DNA of 64,000 nucleotides, taken from Dactylorhiza incarnata. Taxonomy: Eukaryota > Streptophyta > Magnoliopsida > Asparagales > Orchidaceae. Position 1 is the stretch's first letter. Each line of letters opens with the position of its first letter. Shown in pieces: positions 10,353-22,365 of the stretch. Both the position numbers and the translations under genes were made by a program. The stretch spans positions 3,410,001-3,474,000 of the forward strand of contig JAWHQI010000013.1 of the NCBI GenBank assembly GCA_033032865.1, read 5' to 3'. Under the pieces are notes generated by a model. That model made no database searches. It was not told the DNA's origin and saw only the letters and a program-made list of their open reading frames with translations.

Positions 10353-12536
10353 TTGTATTTTGCTTTTTTATTTTGAATAGTCGACGGCTTGATTTTGTTA
10401 GCCGGTCGGTTTAAAGCATGATGTAAGAATATTTTGACAATGTAATGGAAAGCTTTTACCTATCTAGTTGTCTACTTTCTGCGACCTACCTGTGATTGTT
10501 GGCGATCTCTTTCTGCTTTAGATAATTGGCCTTTCTAACCAAGTCGTGCGACTTAATATTAACTCAACCGGTTAGGATCCGGTTAAATAATTATCAGTAA
10601 AAGAAACCTATTCGCATAACTTGTTTCTTCAATTCGGTTAAGTTGATTTGATTCATCCCGAGAAAGTGTCAACTATAATGTTACGTCATGTAGTCGATGC
10701 GGCTTGGATATTTGATCGAGCGGATAGGAATCCAAGTTCTGCCTTACCTTATTATGAATGCCTTGTTATACCCAGGGAGCCGAACATATCGAAGTCGCGC
10801 GATTATTATTTGACTTCGTATAATTTCTTTACAGGATAAAAAATGTCAAGTCTTAAGAATAATCAACAGGTTGTGTGGCCAGCATTTTATCTTGAGCGGC
10901 TTACAACTCAGATTGCTGACTTTGTATAACTTCTTTAGAGAATGCCAAGTCATAAGAATAATCAACAGGTTGTGCGGCCAGCATTTTATCTTGAGCGGCT
11001 TACAACTCAGATTGCTGACTTTGTATAACTGCTTTAGAGAATGCCAAGTCATAAGAATAATCAACAGGTCGTGCGGCCAACATTTTAACTCAAGCGGCTT
11101 ACAACTCAGATTGCTGTAAGTTTCACCTCTGTGAACATAATTAATAACCGAATAGGAAATTGTCATAACCAAGCCGCGCGACTATGACCTGGTTTTTTGT
11201 AATTACCTCGCAAGATAGAATATTATGTCATAAGAAAAAAATCGATAGGCCGCGTGGTTAACATTTAACCTGAATGATTTATGTAACATAACATCGATTG
11301 ATAAATCCGGCGGACTATGCATTCTTTCAGCGGTTTAGTAGTTTGATACTTGTAATGAGAATCACAATTGCCTGATTGTACATAATCCATTATTATACGA
11401 ACGGATTGAATTGAGAATCATAAAGATGATAGGCCCATAAACCAAACGATGAGATCGACCGGTCTGGACTATGCTTGATCCCTTGATATTTGCCTTGTGA
11501 TATTTTATAGTATCTTGCTTGTTTCAAATCGTCTGGTCTGACAACCAGACCGCATGATGCATCTAGTACCTGCTTATTCAAAGTCGTCTGATCTGACAAC
11601 CAGACCGCATGATGCATCTGGTACCTGCTTATTCAAACCGATCGGTTTGAACATCAAGCCGACCGGTTTGTGATGTACCAATAAAAATCTTGTTTTTCTT
11701 TCTCCCAAATGGTCTAGAGTAACCATATAGGATGAGATAATTCCCTGTAGTGTAACAGAAGATGGCTACAGACTCAGATGACCAAGTGGGCAGGTGGGCC
11801 TAGGCGGCGAACATTGCTTTCCTCAAGTGGTCATAGGAGCTGTAGAAATAAAGAAAAAGACAAGTACAGACCCAGATGACCAAGTGGGCAGGTGGGCCTA
11901 GGCGGCGAACATTGCTTTCCTCAAGTGGTCATAAGGGCTGTAAGTGACTCAACTGCTCTCTTGCCTAGGGATACAAGCCGAGTTGATCAATTGGGCAGGT
12001 GGGCCTAGGCGGCGAACATTGCTTTCCTCAGAGAGATCAACTCAGTTGTGGGTCCCGCTTAGGCATCGCTTGAGAGTACCTAGGAGTATTCGATGGTCAC
12101 AGACTAAGATGATCAGTTGGGCAGGTGTGGTTATGCCGCGGGGGCTATACCGACATTGCTTTCCTCAGAAAGATCATCAAAGCTGTAACTATATCCCTCT
12201 CGGGGCATGATAGAGCCAACATTCACCTAGACCTCCCTTGATGCAGGGGTGTGTCGGATATCAGCCGGGATCCAAGGCTCCGAAGACCACCGCACGGGAA
12301 TTGGCAAGCTACCACTACACGTGTGCGAAAACTCCCCGCTACACATGATCTTCATGGTTTTACACTAATGACTACAATCCGAGGGGGTTCGAGCAGAACT
12401 TGGTGATGTCTCCGTGGCTCAGTGAGTTTTGATATATAAGAAAATATAAAAAGGAAACATCAGACATGGAGAAGTGTCAGTATGAGGCTTCTTATTGTAA
12501 TATCTAAAAAATTTGCAGGAAAGTAAAGAAGACATT
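10353..12536. repeat. R1 non-coding spacer with several tandem-repeat families
   Basis: No credible gene lies between the end of antisense gene b and the end of pol. The spacer holds three copies of a 99-bp repeat (about 10845-11118), a 55-bp pair (about 11520-11635), and four dispersed copies of a GATGACCAAGTGGGCAGGTG unit near 11778, 11876, 11982 and 12109, the first two 98 bp apart. Subrepeats in the 3' region are common in Tat/Ogre elements. Confidence 0.8.
10845..11118. repeat. Three tandem copies of a 99-bp unit
   Basis: The phrase AATCAACAGG recurs at 10861, 10960 and 11059, exactly 99 bp apart. The first two copies are almost identical; the third degenerates after GCTTACAACTCAGATTGCTG. 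Confidence 0.9.
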
Positions 12537-13558
12537 TTAAGGATAGAACCGTTTGAGATCGTCACCGCTCCAGGTGCGCGAGATGTCTTCTCCTTCACTT
12601 GTTTGGAGGCGGTAAGCCCCACTTTTTAGTGCTTCCTTGACGATGAAAGGTCCAGCCCAATTAGGATTCAGCTTCCCAATGTTGCCTGCTCTGGCTGCTG
12701 TATCAACTTTCTTTAGCACAACGTCCCCGACTACAAAATGCTTTACCCTGACATTTTTGTCAAAGTATTTTGCCATCCTCCTTTTAACTTCTTCCTGTCT
12801 GATTGTTGCCTCGTCCTGAAGTTCTTCGATCAGATCCAGACTATACTTGATAGCCTCATCATTGTCTTCTATCCATGATTCTCCCCCCTCCTTTGCATAT
12901 ACAACTCTTGGAGTGAACACCTCAAATTCTACAGGAACAATAGCTTCTGAGCCATGGGATAATTTGAATGGTGTCTCCCCCGTAGCCGAAGATGGAGTGG
13001 TACGAAGAGTCCAAAGGATGGAAGGAAGTTGGTCTGCCCAATTTCCTCTCTGGTTTAAGACCCTCTTCATCAGAAGTTGCTGGATCTGTCGATTTGCTGC
13101 TTCTACCTGACCATTTGTTCTTGGATGATGTACCGAAGCAAACCGAAGATCAATTCCCACCTGGTCACAAAAGTTTATCATCTCCGGATTGTTAAATTGT
13201 GGACCATTGTCAGTGATAATTGCTAACAGAATTCCATGTCGGCAGACTATCTCTCCCCAGATAAAGTTCCTGATAATTTGAGTTGTAGTTCTCGCTAACG
13301 CCTTCGCCTCAATCCATTTGCTGAAGTAGTCAATCATTACGATAATAAAGCGACGCTAGACGCTGGCTGTTGGGAAGAGTCCAATAAGATCCATCCCCCA
13401 AACTGCAAAGGGCCATGGTGCAGTTATTGATCGGAGCGACTGAGCAGGCAAATGCTGAAGAAGAGCGAACCTTTTACACTGAACACATCGCTTGGCGAAT
13501 GCTTCAGCATCCTTCCTCATGGTTGGCCAAAAATAGCCCTACCTTAAGATTCTTTTCT
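12537..13558 (-). pseudogene. pol: R1 integrase
   Basis: The DDE core is readable: GMDLIG (first Asp, near 13390), TDNGPQF (second Asp) and NGQVEAANR (Glu). The C-terminal barrel-like part ends in DDLKRFYP and a TAA at 12537, the normal end of Tat-type pol. An in-frame TAG at 13356-13358 stands where relatives have a Gln codon, just before the motif IIVMIDYFSKW. The zinc-binding HHCC region would lie upstream of 13440 and is only partly recognisable. The enzyme would join cDNA ends to the host chromosome; this copy is interrupted. Confidence 0.88.
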
Positions 13559-13565
13559 CCAGAGT

Positions 13566-14250
13566 CTATGCTCCTGAATGGCTACCACACTCCCCGGAAT
13601 GAACTTCCTGAAGTATGGTTGGGATTTCTTCTTCTGAGACACATCGTGCTGAGGGAGAGATCAAAGTCTTTCTGTAGAGAACTCCTGCTATCAAATAATA
13701 GTATGCCGCCTTCCTTCTCAATTTTCTCCTATCTTTGATGGAATGATGGAACTCCCCTTTTGATAGAAATAGCTCGTAAGGGTCCTTCCACGAAGGATTA
13801 TGATCAATTTGCATGAGTTCTGCCTCATCTGTTGCCGGATGAAAAATTTCAAAGGTCACTCCCCCGGATGGAAGACCGAACTTTGACAACTCATCTGCTT
13901 CCTCATTTTGCGTTCTTGGGATGTGTTCGATAATAAATGACTTGAATCTTCCAATTTCCTTTTTGGCTAACAGCAGATATTTTCTCAGAATCGGCTCCCT
14001 TGTCTCATAATTCCCCAAGACCTGGGAAGCCATCACCAGTGAATCAGTTCTAACATGTACGCATTCTATGCCCAGCTCTCTCGCAAGCCTCAGCCCAGCC
14101 AGAAGTGCTTCATATTCTGCCTGGTTATTTGTAACTGGAAAGAAGAACTTGATAGTTTGCTCCAGCCTGATGCCATTTGGACTGATCAATACTACTCAGG
14201 CTCCAGCGGAGTTTCTGCCAGAAGCCCCATCTACATAAATGATCCAAGCC
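13566..14250 (-). pseudogene. pol: R1 second RNase H (archaeal-type, aRNH)
   Basis: It begins at YVDGASGRNSAGA (first catalytic Asp) and continues through NNQAEYEALLAGL (catalytic Glu), VRTDSLV (Asp) and NEEADELSK (last Asp). A TGA at about 14190-14192, right after NSAGA, breaks the frame inside the first strand. A second RNase H behind the normal one is the signature of the Tat lineage and is absent from the other gypsy elements in this window. Confidence 0.88.
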
Positions 14251-15855
14251 ATAGGAGATTGTACCACCTGCTCAGGATTAGGTTCTGTTGTATCTACCAA
14301 GAAGTTTGCCAAGATTTGCGCTTTGATTGCTGTTCGGGGGATGTATGATATCTCAAATTCACTTAGTTCAATAGCCCATTTAGCTAACCTACCTGAATGG
14401 TCTGGCTTTTCAAGCACATTTTTTAAAGGATGATCTGTAATAACTTGGATAGAATGAGCCTGAAAATAAGGACAAAGCCTTCGCGCAGACATAACCAGGG
14501 CCAAGGCCAGTTTCTCCAAGATTGAATATCTGGTTTCTGCATCTTTGAGAATATGGCTGACATAGTATATTGGAAACTGCCTCTTCTTTTCCTCCCAAAC
14601 GAGGACAGAACTCACCGCATCCGGGCCGACTCCCAGGTATAAGGATAACATTTCTCCCTCACGAGGACTTTGGAGTAGTGGAGTCGAAGTTAACTGTTCC
14701 TTCAGCTGCTCAAAAGCCTTGTTGCACTGCTCGCTCCATTCGAACTTTGATCCCCCTCGCAGTGTTTTAAAGAATGGGGGCACTTTTATCTCCGGATTTG
14801 GAGATAAACCTGCTCAATCCTGCCAATCTCCCCCCAAGTTGCTGAACTTCTTTGGTATTTCGAGGAGGGGTCATATCAAGGTTGGCCTTCACCTTATCTG
14901 GATTTGGTGCAAGGCCGTTTGGAGTCAAGATATGCCCATGAAACTTTCCTTTGTTTGCCCCAAACACACATTTCAATGGGTTTAATTTTAACTTGAACCT
15001 CCGTAGAGTAGTGAACGTCTCTACGAGGTCTTTCAAGTGCAATGAGAATGTTTTACTTTTTAGAAGAAGGTCATCAACATAAACTTCGAGATTTCTGCCT
15101 TTTTGATGATTAAAGACGGTATCCATCATTCTTTGGTATGTTGCGCCCGCATTTTTAAGACCGAAGGGCATTACGAGATAGCAGTAACACCCATCGTTTG
15201 TGATAAATGAGGTATGCGGGATGTCAGGTTTGTGCATTTTAATTTGATGATACCCGGAGAAGGCATCGAGGAAACTCATAAAACCATACCCAACCGCGGA
15301 ATCAACTAAGACATCTATCCGAGGCAGAGGGTAGCAATCTTTAGGGCACACTTTATTAAGTTTGGTGAAGTCTACGCACATGCACCACTTCCCACCAGAT
15401 TTCTTAACCATTACAACATTCGACATCCACGTAGGATATTGAATTTCAGAAATGAAACCCGCTTTCAGGAGTTTTGAAACCTCCTCTTTGATGGGCAACG
15501 CCAGCTTGATCGCCACTTCTCTCTTCTTTTGTTGGACGGGCTTGAACTCGGGAGATACGTTCAGATGATGACAAGCCACGTCTGGATCCACTCCTGGCAT
15601 ATCCTCCGCTGACCAAGCGAAGATATCCGTATTCTCCAACAGGCAGGAGATTAGCTCCACTTTCTCCTGCTCCGGCAACTCAGCGTTGATAACCAACTTC
15701 TTTTCTTCCCCCTCAGCCAAAGGAACTTCTTGGGTCGCTTGGGCAGGTTCCAAGTGAGCCCCTTCTCGATCTTTTCCTTCCTCGGCAGCCCCTGAAGACT
15801 CAGCAATCTCCAAAACTTCAGCCACGGCCTCGGGAAGTGGAACGTCGGTGATCAT
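14240..15855 (-). pseudogene. pol: R1 reverse transcriptase and first RNase H
   Basis: RT runs from about 15560 to 14850. The palm shows CVDFTKLNKVCPKD, FLDAFSGYHQI, MPFGLKNAGATYQRMM and the catalytic YVDD. A one-base frameshift between about 14767 and 14783 separates it from the connection/RNase H part (KAFEQLKEQLTSTP, SVLVWEE, YSILEKLALALV). The N-terminal 100 residues (15855-15560) are acidic and poorly conserved. The enzyme copies element RNA into DNA; it is inactive here because of the frameshift and other changes. Confidence 0.9.
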
Positions 15856-16076
15856 GTTGACAGTTCAGACGTAACACTACCGAGCCACCTTTGGGTTGCT
15901 TCTGACGCGATACTGCTTCCCTTCGGCAGCGAACTTGAGAGCAAGGTGAAAGGTAGACACTACTGCCCTGTATGCTTTAAGGATTGGCCTCTCGAAGATA
16001 GCGTAGTAATTGCTCGGGGCATCTACCACCACGAACTTGATTAGCTTTATCACTCCTCCAAGAGAGACCAGGAGCT

Positions 16077-16638
16077 TTAATGAACCCTCAACTTCTTTCT
16101 TCTCCCCAGAAAAACCATAGAGGGCCCGTCGGTGGAAAGCAAAGGCTTTCCGGTCTTCAGGGCTTCGAAAGTCGGGCGGAAAAGGAGATTGACGGAGCTG
16201 CCTATATCAATCAGAATCTTGTGGACTGTATAATTTTCGATGACGGCTTTGATGACCACCGCATCGTCGAAAGGATTGGCATTGGGGGGAAGGTCATCCT
16301 GACCAAAGGTGACAATAGTGCTTTCGGGGGGGAGAACTTGTAGTGGCTGCCACTTCCTGCTTCAGAACTCTCGCGATGCTGGATTTGCGAGATGATTCCG
16401 CTCCAGCTCCTCCATGAATACAATAGATGTCCCCTAAGGGGCCCACATCATTGACTTCGACGCATTCAGTGGAAGGGTGGATGTCACCATAGCAGCCGGC
16501 GTCTTCGACGTCGGCGCATTCCCAGGTTACTTCTACTATTTCTTTCTCTTTTCTCTTCTCGGCAGTTGGTTCAGCAATTACGTCTTTCCGAACTAGACCC
16601 TGGAGCTTTCCTTCTCCCATGAGTCTCTCTATCAGCAA
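16077..16638 (-). pseudogene. pol: R1 protease region
   Basis: The flap-type aspartic protease signature reads ILIDIGSSVNLLF at about 16190-16225, with the catalytic Asp kept and the usual Thr or Pro replaced by Ile. A frameshift near 16290 separates it from the upstream part (16294-16638). The frame is lost again between 16077 and the RT at 15855. The protease would cleave the gag-pol precursor. Confidence 0.7.
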
Positions 16639-16811
16639 ACGAAGGGACCGACAGTCTTCGGTTAGATGCCCCCATCTTTATGATATTCACAATAAAGGTT
16701 CGGATTTCGACTGCGGATATCCGACTTCAGAGGAGCAGGCCTTTTGAAATCTGGCCTCTTTTGTAGAATCTGGACAACTTCGTCCATGGTGACGTTTAAG
16801 GGAGTGAATGA

Positions 16812-18169
16812 CTATTGCGAGTCATCATATTGAGTGGATGGAATGACTGGAGGTGGATGCGCGGTATACTGTTGTAAGTATACCGGCATGATTTGCAGAA
16901 GAGGAGCGGATGGAGCGGGAGCGATGGCCAACGATGGTTTCTGATCTTGAAACCGCTGATGGCCCATGAATGGTTGCTTATTTTTGTAGTTTCTCCCCCT
17001 TTGGGAATGGGGTTCAAAGTGGGACTGATTTGATGGCGGATGATGGAAGGACGGATTTGACTGCTCCTTGTCGCTTACCATCTTTGCGACGTAGCCCGGA
17101 TTGCTCTTCTCTCCTCTAATGAACATATTTGCTAAACTTATCATTTCCTGATAAGTTCGAGGCTCCCTTATATTCGCTTCAAATTTTAGGGGGCCCTCTC
17201 TCAAATTATGAATGAGGGCAACCCTATACAACTACGGATCCACATTATGGACTTCCATGATCTCCTTCTGGAAGCGGTCTACGAAACGAGCCCACGCCTC
17301 ATCTTCCCGCTGCTTTATATCGAAAAGGGCCGTCGGGCCACTTTTTCTCTTCCTCGAGGTAGAGAACCTCAGCAGAAACTCCCTTCGCAGCTCAGCGAAA
17401 CAACTGATTGACCTGGGGTGCAACCCGTAAAACCACTCCCTTGCTTGTCCTTCAAAGGAGGTTCCAAGAAGCTTGCACTTAGTCGCATCAGTTAAGGTTC
17501 TAAGAGCGATGGCTGACTCGAAGGCTTGTAAATGAACCGTGGGATCTGTCTCCCCATTGAAAGCTGGCAGGCGGGGCTCTCTGAAATTATTAGGGGCAGG
17601 CTCCCCTCGGAATTCGTCCACGAAGGGAGAAGTTTCTTCCATATTTTCATATAGAGGAGCAGGATAATAAGTCGCCGGAACTGCGGCTAATCGCGGGCAA
17701 CCGCTTGGTAAGAGGATCGAGCAGCAGCTTCCGGCGAGTAGGAATGACGAATAGGAACTTCAGGCGGGTAGGAGAGACGGGCTGCGCCCTCCTGCGGGTA
17801 AGAAAGGCGGGCAGCATGAGAAGCCGCCCCCTGGAAATTAAGGGCCCGAGCCGGCATGTTGTGCGCGGCTTCCTGATAGAAGTTTTGCCTAGCCGCAAAA
17901 CCTTCTTGCTGAGATTGGAGGTTGGAGGCTTGTGGTAGCGGGTAAGGTGGAGGTGGAGGAGGAACTAGAGTCACCGCCTGATTAACCGCGGTTTGCTGTG
18001 GAACTAACCGCTCAGTTAATAGGGCCAAAGTCTGGCTGATTGCGTCCAACCGCTGATCAATCGCCCTCTGAGCCCGCTCGGCTTCTCTTCTGGATTGCTC
18101 CAAGGCTTCCCACAAAGAGTCCTCACTATGATCGGAGCGGTCTCCAAGGGGGAACTTGCGGTCTGACAT
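16812..18169 (-). pseudogene. gag: R1 gag
   Basis: The start ATG lies at 18169 (MSDRKFPLGDRSDHSEDS), about 50 bases inside the 5' LTR edge. A coiled-coil N-terminus (LWEALEQSRREAERAQRAID) is followed by a proline tract and repeats of the ARLSYP type. A TAG at 17687-17689 and a frameshift come next. The retrotransposon-gag core (PAFNGETDPTVHLQAFESAI, AREWFYGL) is at 17642-17232. A TAG at 17232-17234 interrupts it before the last part (LIHNLREGPLKFEANIREP). The protein forms the particle. No zinc knuckle is readable. Confidence 0.85.
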
Positions 18170-18221
18170 TATGTCAAAGAGGATTTCACCGACAATCCGC
18201 GATCTGAAGGTCGCGTGTTTC

Positions 18222-18984
18222 TGTTGAGTCCGAAATCGCACCTCCGAAGGAAATCGGAGGCTGCGGGTTGTCGGTTACTTTTTAGGTGGAGAAAACGAGA
18301 CCGCTAGCAGCGGTCAAGGACAAACTTCGCTCGTCACGGCGAATGCCACTCCTGTGATGGGCTTTCCTTTGATTAAAAAGAAGCGGTTACAAGTGCAGGA
18401 AAGAAGAAGCCGGCCGGTCAAACAGTCCGCAAGACGGGAAACTCGAGACCGCAGCTCAAACAAGCGAGGTCCTGGATTCGAGCGTGCGTGCCTTGGGAAT
18501 AGTGTCGCCCCCTATTTATAGGTTCGGGGACCTTCCTGAACGGGCAGGGATAAAATAATCGCCTGCCCGGGTACAGGAGAACGGGCAGGCGGTGACGGGA
18601 TACAAAGAAGAAAAGAAAGAAGCCGCGCGGCTTGGCGGCTTGCCCTTCCGACCTGTCTGACCAGGGGTTGAAGACAACGTGACCAAGGTGACGATGTAAT
18701 CTGAGCGGTTTCTGTCTTGAGACCGCGGGCTGTTCTTTGGATTTGAACCTTGGCTTGTCTTTATGGCACAACCCGTGCGGTCTCCGACTTAAGACCGCGG
18801 CTTGCCTTTTTGGACTTGGGCCTGGATAATCTTCAGTACTTGGAGGCGATCTGAATCTTGCCAGGCCGCTCGGCCCGTGCTAGATGGTGTTGATGGACCT
18901 TGTAAAACCTGAACTGGGCAACTTATGACTACAAACCGCCCGGTCTGCGAGTAATTCTATTGGAAGCGGTCTTCTGGGTAAACA
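18222..18984 (-). repeat. R1 5' LTR
   Basis: 763 bp, the partner of 5196-5959. It is followed at 18985-18989 by GTCCT, identical to the bases before 5196. I could not match the bases downstream of the LTR (GAAACACGCGACCTTCAG on the minus strand) to a tRNA with confidence. Confidence 0.92.
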
Positions 18985-20200
18985 GTCCTAAGCTATTGTG
19001 GAAATAAGAGAAATGCGGGTCGAAAAGCACCACTTCGCAAGGTGTGGGTGAGTGCATCGGCCGCGATGCCGCGCTTCGTTAAGCGGGTGGAATGGCCACA
19101 GAGCGAGGTTTTGTGAGGGTCGTATTCACCTCTTCGCCAACATCACCACTAGCTATTGGTAGATGGCTTCACACACAAACAACTTAGAATATCACAACAA
19201 CAAGGAAAGCTATTCTCACCACCACAGCATCATTGCACATGAACAACAAGCAAGGATCTATAACATTAATCTAACGAGCGTTCAATACAACAACACAAAG
19301 AGAAAGCACAAGCATCAAAGTTTAGAAAGGACCAAAAAGAGGATGTCACCGCATCTTGGGTTCTCGGCCAGAATGAGAGGTTGTCGGGCTCTCTCTGGGC
19401 TCAGCCCTCAAATGGTGTGTGGACTCGAAGGAGGTTGTCACCGCTCCAACGATCTACAACACTTCTATAGCCTCCACGATGAAGAATGCTTGAACTAGTG
19501 GCGGAGAATACTTGCAAATGCTCCCGGATGGAAGAGTGGTGAAGGAGATCGCCGAAAATGGTCTCCTCTCGTCTCCTCCGGTGGAAGGGACGAAAATGGA
19601 GGGATTCCTGGCTTTTCCTGCGAGGGGAATGGGGGGCCCCCGTTGAATGCAGATTTTCCTGCTTTAAATACTAAACATGCAGAGTTTTGGTCACGAACGG
19701 GCGAACACACGATCGTGCACTGCCCATGCGTTATTTAATGATAAAAATAGACTTGAAGACAAAGTTGCGCCGCCCGTGCGATTTACTCACGCACGGGCAA
19801 ACCCGCCCGTGTGTAAAACGCACGGGTAAATTTGGATCGTCCATTTTCTGCCCAGATGAGAACGCACAACCGCAACCGTCTGTGCGTCAAAGAAACGCAT
19901 GACCGTGCATTGTACACAATCATGAAGTCTGGCGGAAAACTGGATGATCCGACCGCCTGCACACAAGACAAAACAGCTGGGAAAACACCTCCAGCACCAA
20001 ATAAACACAGAAAAAGGATTGGGGAGCACCATGTGCTTACCCCCCAATAACAAGGAACGCAAATGCACACCGAAGCGAGCCTAAGAGTGCACCTAGCAAG
20101 GAATTACAAATACGATCGAAAACATGCCTAAAGTGTAGTGCATCGACTAGAAATACGGCCCAGATGAGTCCATAAATGTGTATATAAATGGGACTCATCA
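18985..20200 (-). repeat. G1 3' LTR, main piece right of nested R1
   Basis: The G1 LTR resumes after R1 and ends GGACTCATCA at 20200. It matches 24674-25887. It contains a run of CGCACG/CGTGCG motifs at about 19695-19930. Small open frames at 19163-19498 are antisense to the element and occur in both LTR copies; I do not regard them as genes. Confidence 0.9.
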
Positions 20201-20214
20201 CACCCTCAGACTTA
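20201..20214 (-). other. G1 polypurine tract
   Basis: On the minus strand TAAGTCTGAGGGTG lies directly against the LTR start TGATGAGTCC. It is the expected plus-strand primer for reverse transcription. Two similar tracts lie deeper in the element (20721-20733 and 21616-21631). Confidence 0.8.
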
Positions 20215-22365
20215 ACCATTTGCACGTCTCAAGCAAACTACTCAGCTCTCCTATCGTAACAATTGGATGTTAGATTGTGATTGAGCGGTGGAGACTCATG
20301 CGAAGTCGCATGCTCACGTGCGTAAAATACATTTGAATAGAATTAAACTCAAGATTATATCTAACTATTTCTAGAACAGTAATTTGAAATCTACTTTACT
20401 TGGATGGTGAATCCCGGTGAATCTTTCGGTCGCGCACAAGGGAAAATAGCGTGACTAATGAGTAGAGTATTACTCGAATCAAAGCTCCGGACAATCTCCT
20501 AAGAAATCCATCAAAGTAGGTGTCCATAGGCTTGCACGTTTGCACTCTCTCCACTGCATGAGACGACTCGTATCTAAAATCAATAGGACTTATAGGTTAA
20601 GATTTGGCTTAGGTTGAGTTTAGGCTAGATAAGTAGAAGGACGATGGGAATCACACTCAACATAACCTGAGCACTCAAGTGCATAAAATCACCAAAACAG
20701 GGAAATTAAGAACCACACAACACCCCCAGACTTCAACTGGACACTAGGTGTGTGCTAAGCCGACCACAAATTATTTTGTCGAGAGATTGCATTTGAAAGT
20801 TCTTTTTGTACAAATTTTTTTTCTTTTTTTTTCTTCCTTTTTTTTTCTTTTTCTCTTCTCGACAAATAAATCTTTTATAAGCACTTTATAAACTTCTCTT
20901 TTAGCATTCTCAAAGCTACCATACACATCAAAGATAACACCAAACGTGATAGATATATAAATTTCATTCAAACACATATTTGGTGCGAATATAGGTTTGG
21001 CTGTATGGCTTTGGTGAAATTTAAGTGGAGCTAAGCAAGAAGGATAGGTAGGCACAAGTGGGTTTGCAAAGGTGATTACATTGGTTAGGATTTCAAAAGC
21101 ACAAATGGATCAAGAAACGGCCTACATCACGGTTTAAAACTAGTTATTCAACGCAATCGTTTCAAGAGTCGCCTGGTGCAAGTTCTAGCCACCGAGAAAG
21201 GTTATCCGTCCTTCCGATCCTAGCAATAAGCTACTACTAATCTTGCTACACTCGACCCTATGCTACCATTGGATTCACCGGATTCACCACTAGAGTAAAA
21301 TAAATTGCAACTACTATAATAGAAATAATTAAATTATAACATTGAATTTTATTCTACTCTAATTGAATTTCTAGGCGTGACGGGAGCACTCGATTAGAGC
21401 ACTACTCGAGTCGACATTTTTCTCTACTCCTCACTCCTACACTAACAATCCAATTCTTACGAGCAGGGAACCTCGCAGCAATACCCAATAAGCGTGCATG
21501 ATCAAGTGTGCGTGAACTAGGTGCAAGTGTATGCAATGTGCACAATAAAATTAAAATTCCTAACTCAGCACATTCTAACATGCCATGCAAAGTGTGTGCA
21601 CATGCACAGCTCGCTCTCTCCCCCAGACTTGATCGAAACCAAATAAAATAAAAATTCAAACATAAGGAAAAGAGGGGTAGAGTGGACCTATGCTCACGAA
21701 TGAGCATGCCAGAAGTGCGGTAATTCCATCTTTAAATTTTCTCCTTCCTCATCCACCACGCGAGAGCTTCAGCCTATGATGTTAGCAAAAAGGAAATAAC
21801 AGAACATAAAAGAAATAACAAGGCAAATAGAACCGGTTGGTTCCCATGGGTTGTCTCCCAAGAAGCCCTATTGTTTAACGTCCTTAAAGGTGGACCAAAT
21901 ACCTGTATTAAAGTTTGATAGCAACAGCTATAAAGATTGTTTCAGACTGAATAAAAACACAACATAGCATGGCCGAGTAACAAGGCACACAAAAAAACAG
22001 AATAGAAGAAACAACACAACAAAAACCCGGAGACCCCATCACGCATCATCTATATGCTGATTTGTGGTGCTTCTCCCCAGCCACGCGAGATGGGAAGGAG
22101 GTGAAGGCTTTAGGGCCCAAGGAGGATGTCTCCCCCTTGCCCCTAACCTCCTCCTTCTCGCGCCGGAGGGCAGCAGAGCGTGCTCCACGCAACAATCTTT
22201 CTTGTTTCAGCTTCTCCATAGTTGGAGAGCGCCAACGTTGATAATCGTCAGAATTTCCCACCTTGGTGGTGGGTGGCATCACTTCCGTTGCCTCTGTGGC
22301 AACTGGATCAGCCCAATGGACCTGTTTAAATTGTTTACAGTTCTCATTACGACTAAGAAAATTAT
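20215..22365 (-). other. G1 long 3' untranslated region
   Basis: More than 2 kb without RT, RNase H or integrase. It carries two extra polypurine-like tracts and a block at 21831-21915 (GGTTCCCATGGGTTGTCTCC, in plus-strand reading) that is nearly identical to N2 at 45346-45430. One short frame (22046-22369) follows the gag-protease stop but has no recognisable domain. Confidence 0.7.

Larger units (their letters stand above)
5196..18984 (-). mobile_element. R1: Tat-lineage Ty3/gypsy element with antisense genes
   Basis: The 13.8 kb element has near-identical LTRs (5196-5959 and 18222-18984) and perfect 5-bp flanks GTCCT (5191-5195 and 18985-18989). In element order (minus strand) it holds gag, protease, RT, RNase H, a second (archaeal-type) RNase H and integrase, then a long 3' region. 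The dual RNase H is diagnostic of the Tat/Ogre lineage. In the 3' region two genes run on the opposite strand (6149-8099 and 8535-10352), and a zone of tandem subrepeats (10850-12180) separates them from pol. Every coding part carries stops or frameshifts. It is nested in the G1 3' LTR. Confidence 0.92.

Noticed and set aside
19163..19498. 111-residue frame in the G1 LTR (MASHTNNLEYHNNKE), repeated at 24853-25182
   Set aside because: It lies in LTR DNA, antisense to the element. It is duplicated only because LTRs are copies, and its C-termini diverge.
20815..20865. Poly-T/C tract as a retroposon poly(A) tail
   Set aside because: It is part of the homologous 3' region of G1, I1 (39580-39640) and I2, and no LINE or SINE body adjoins it.
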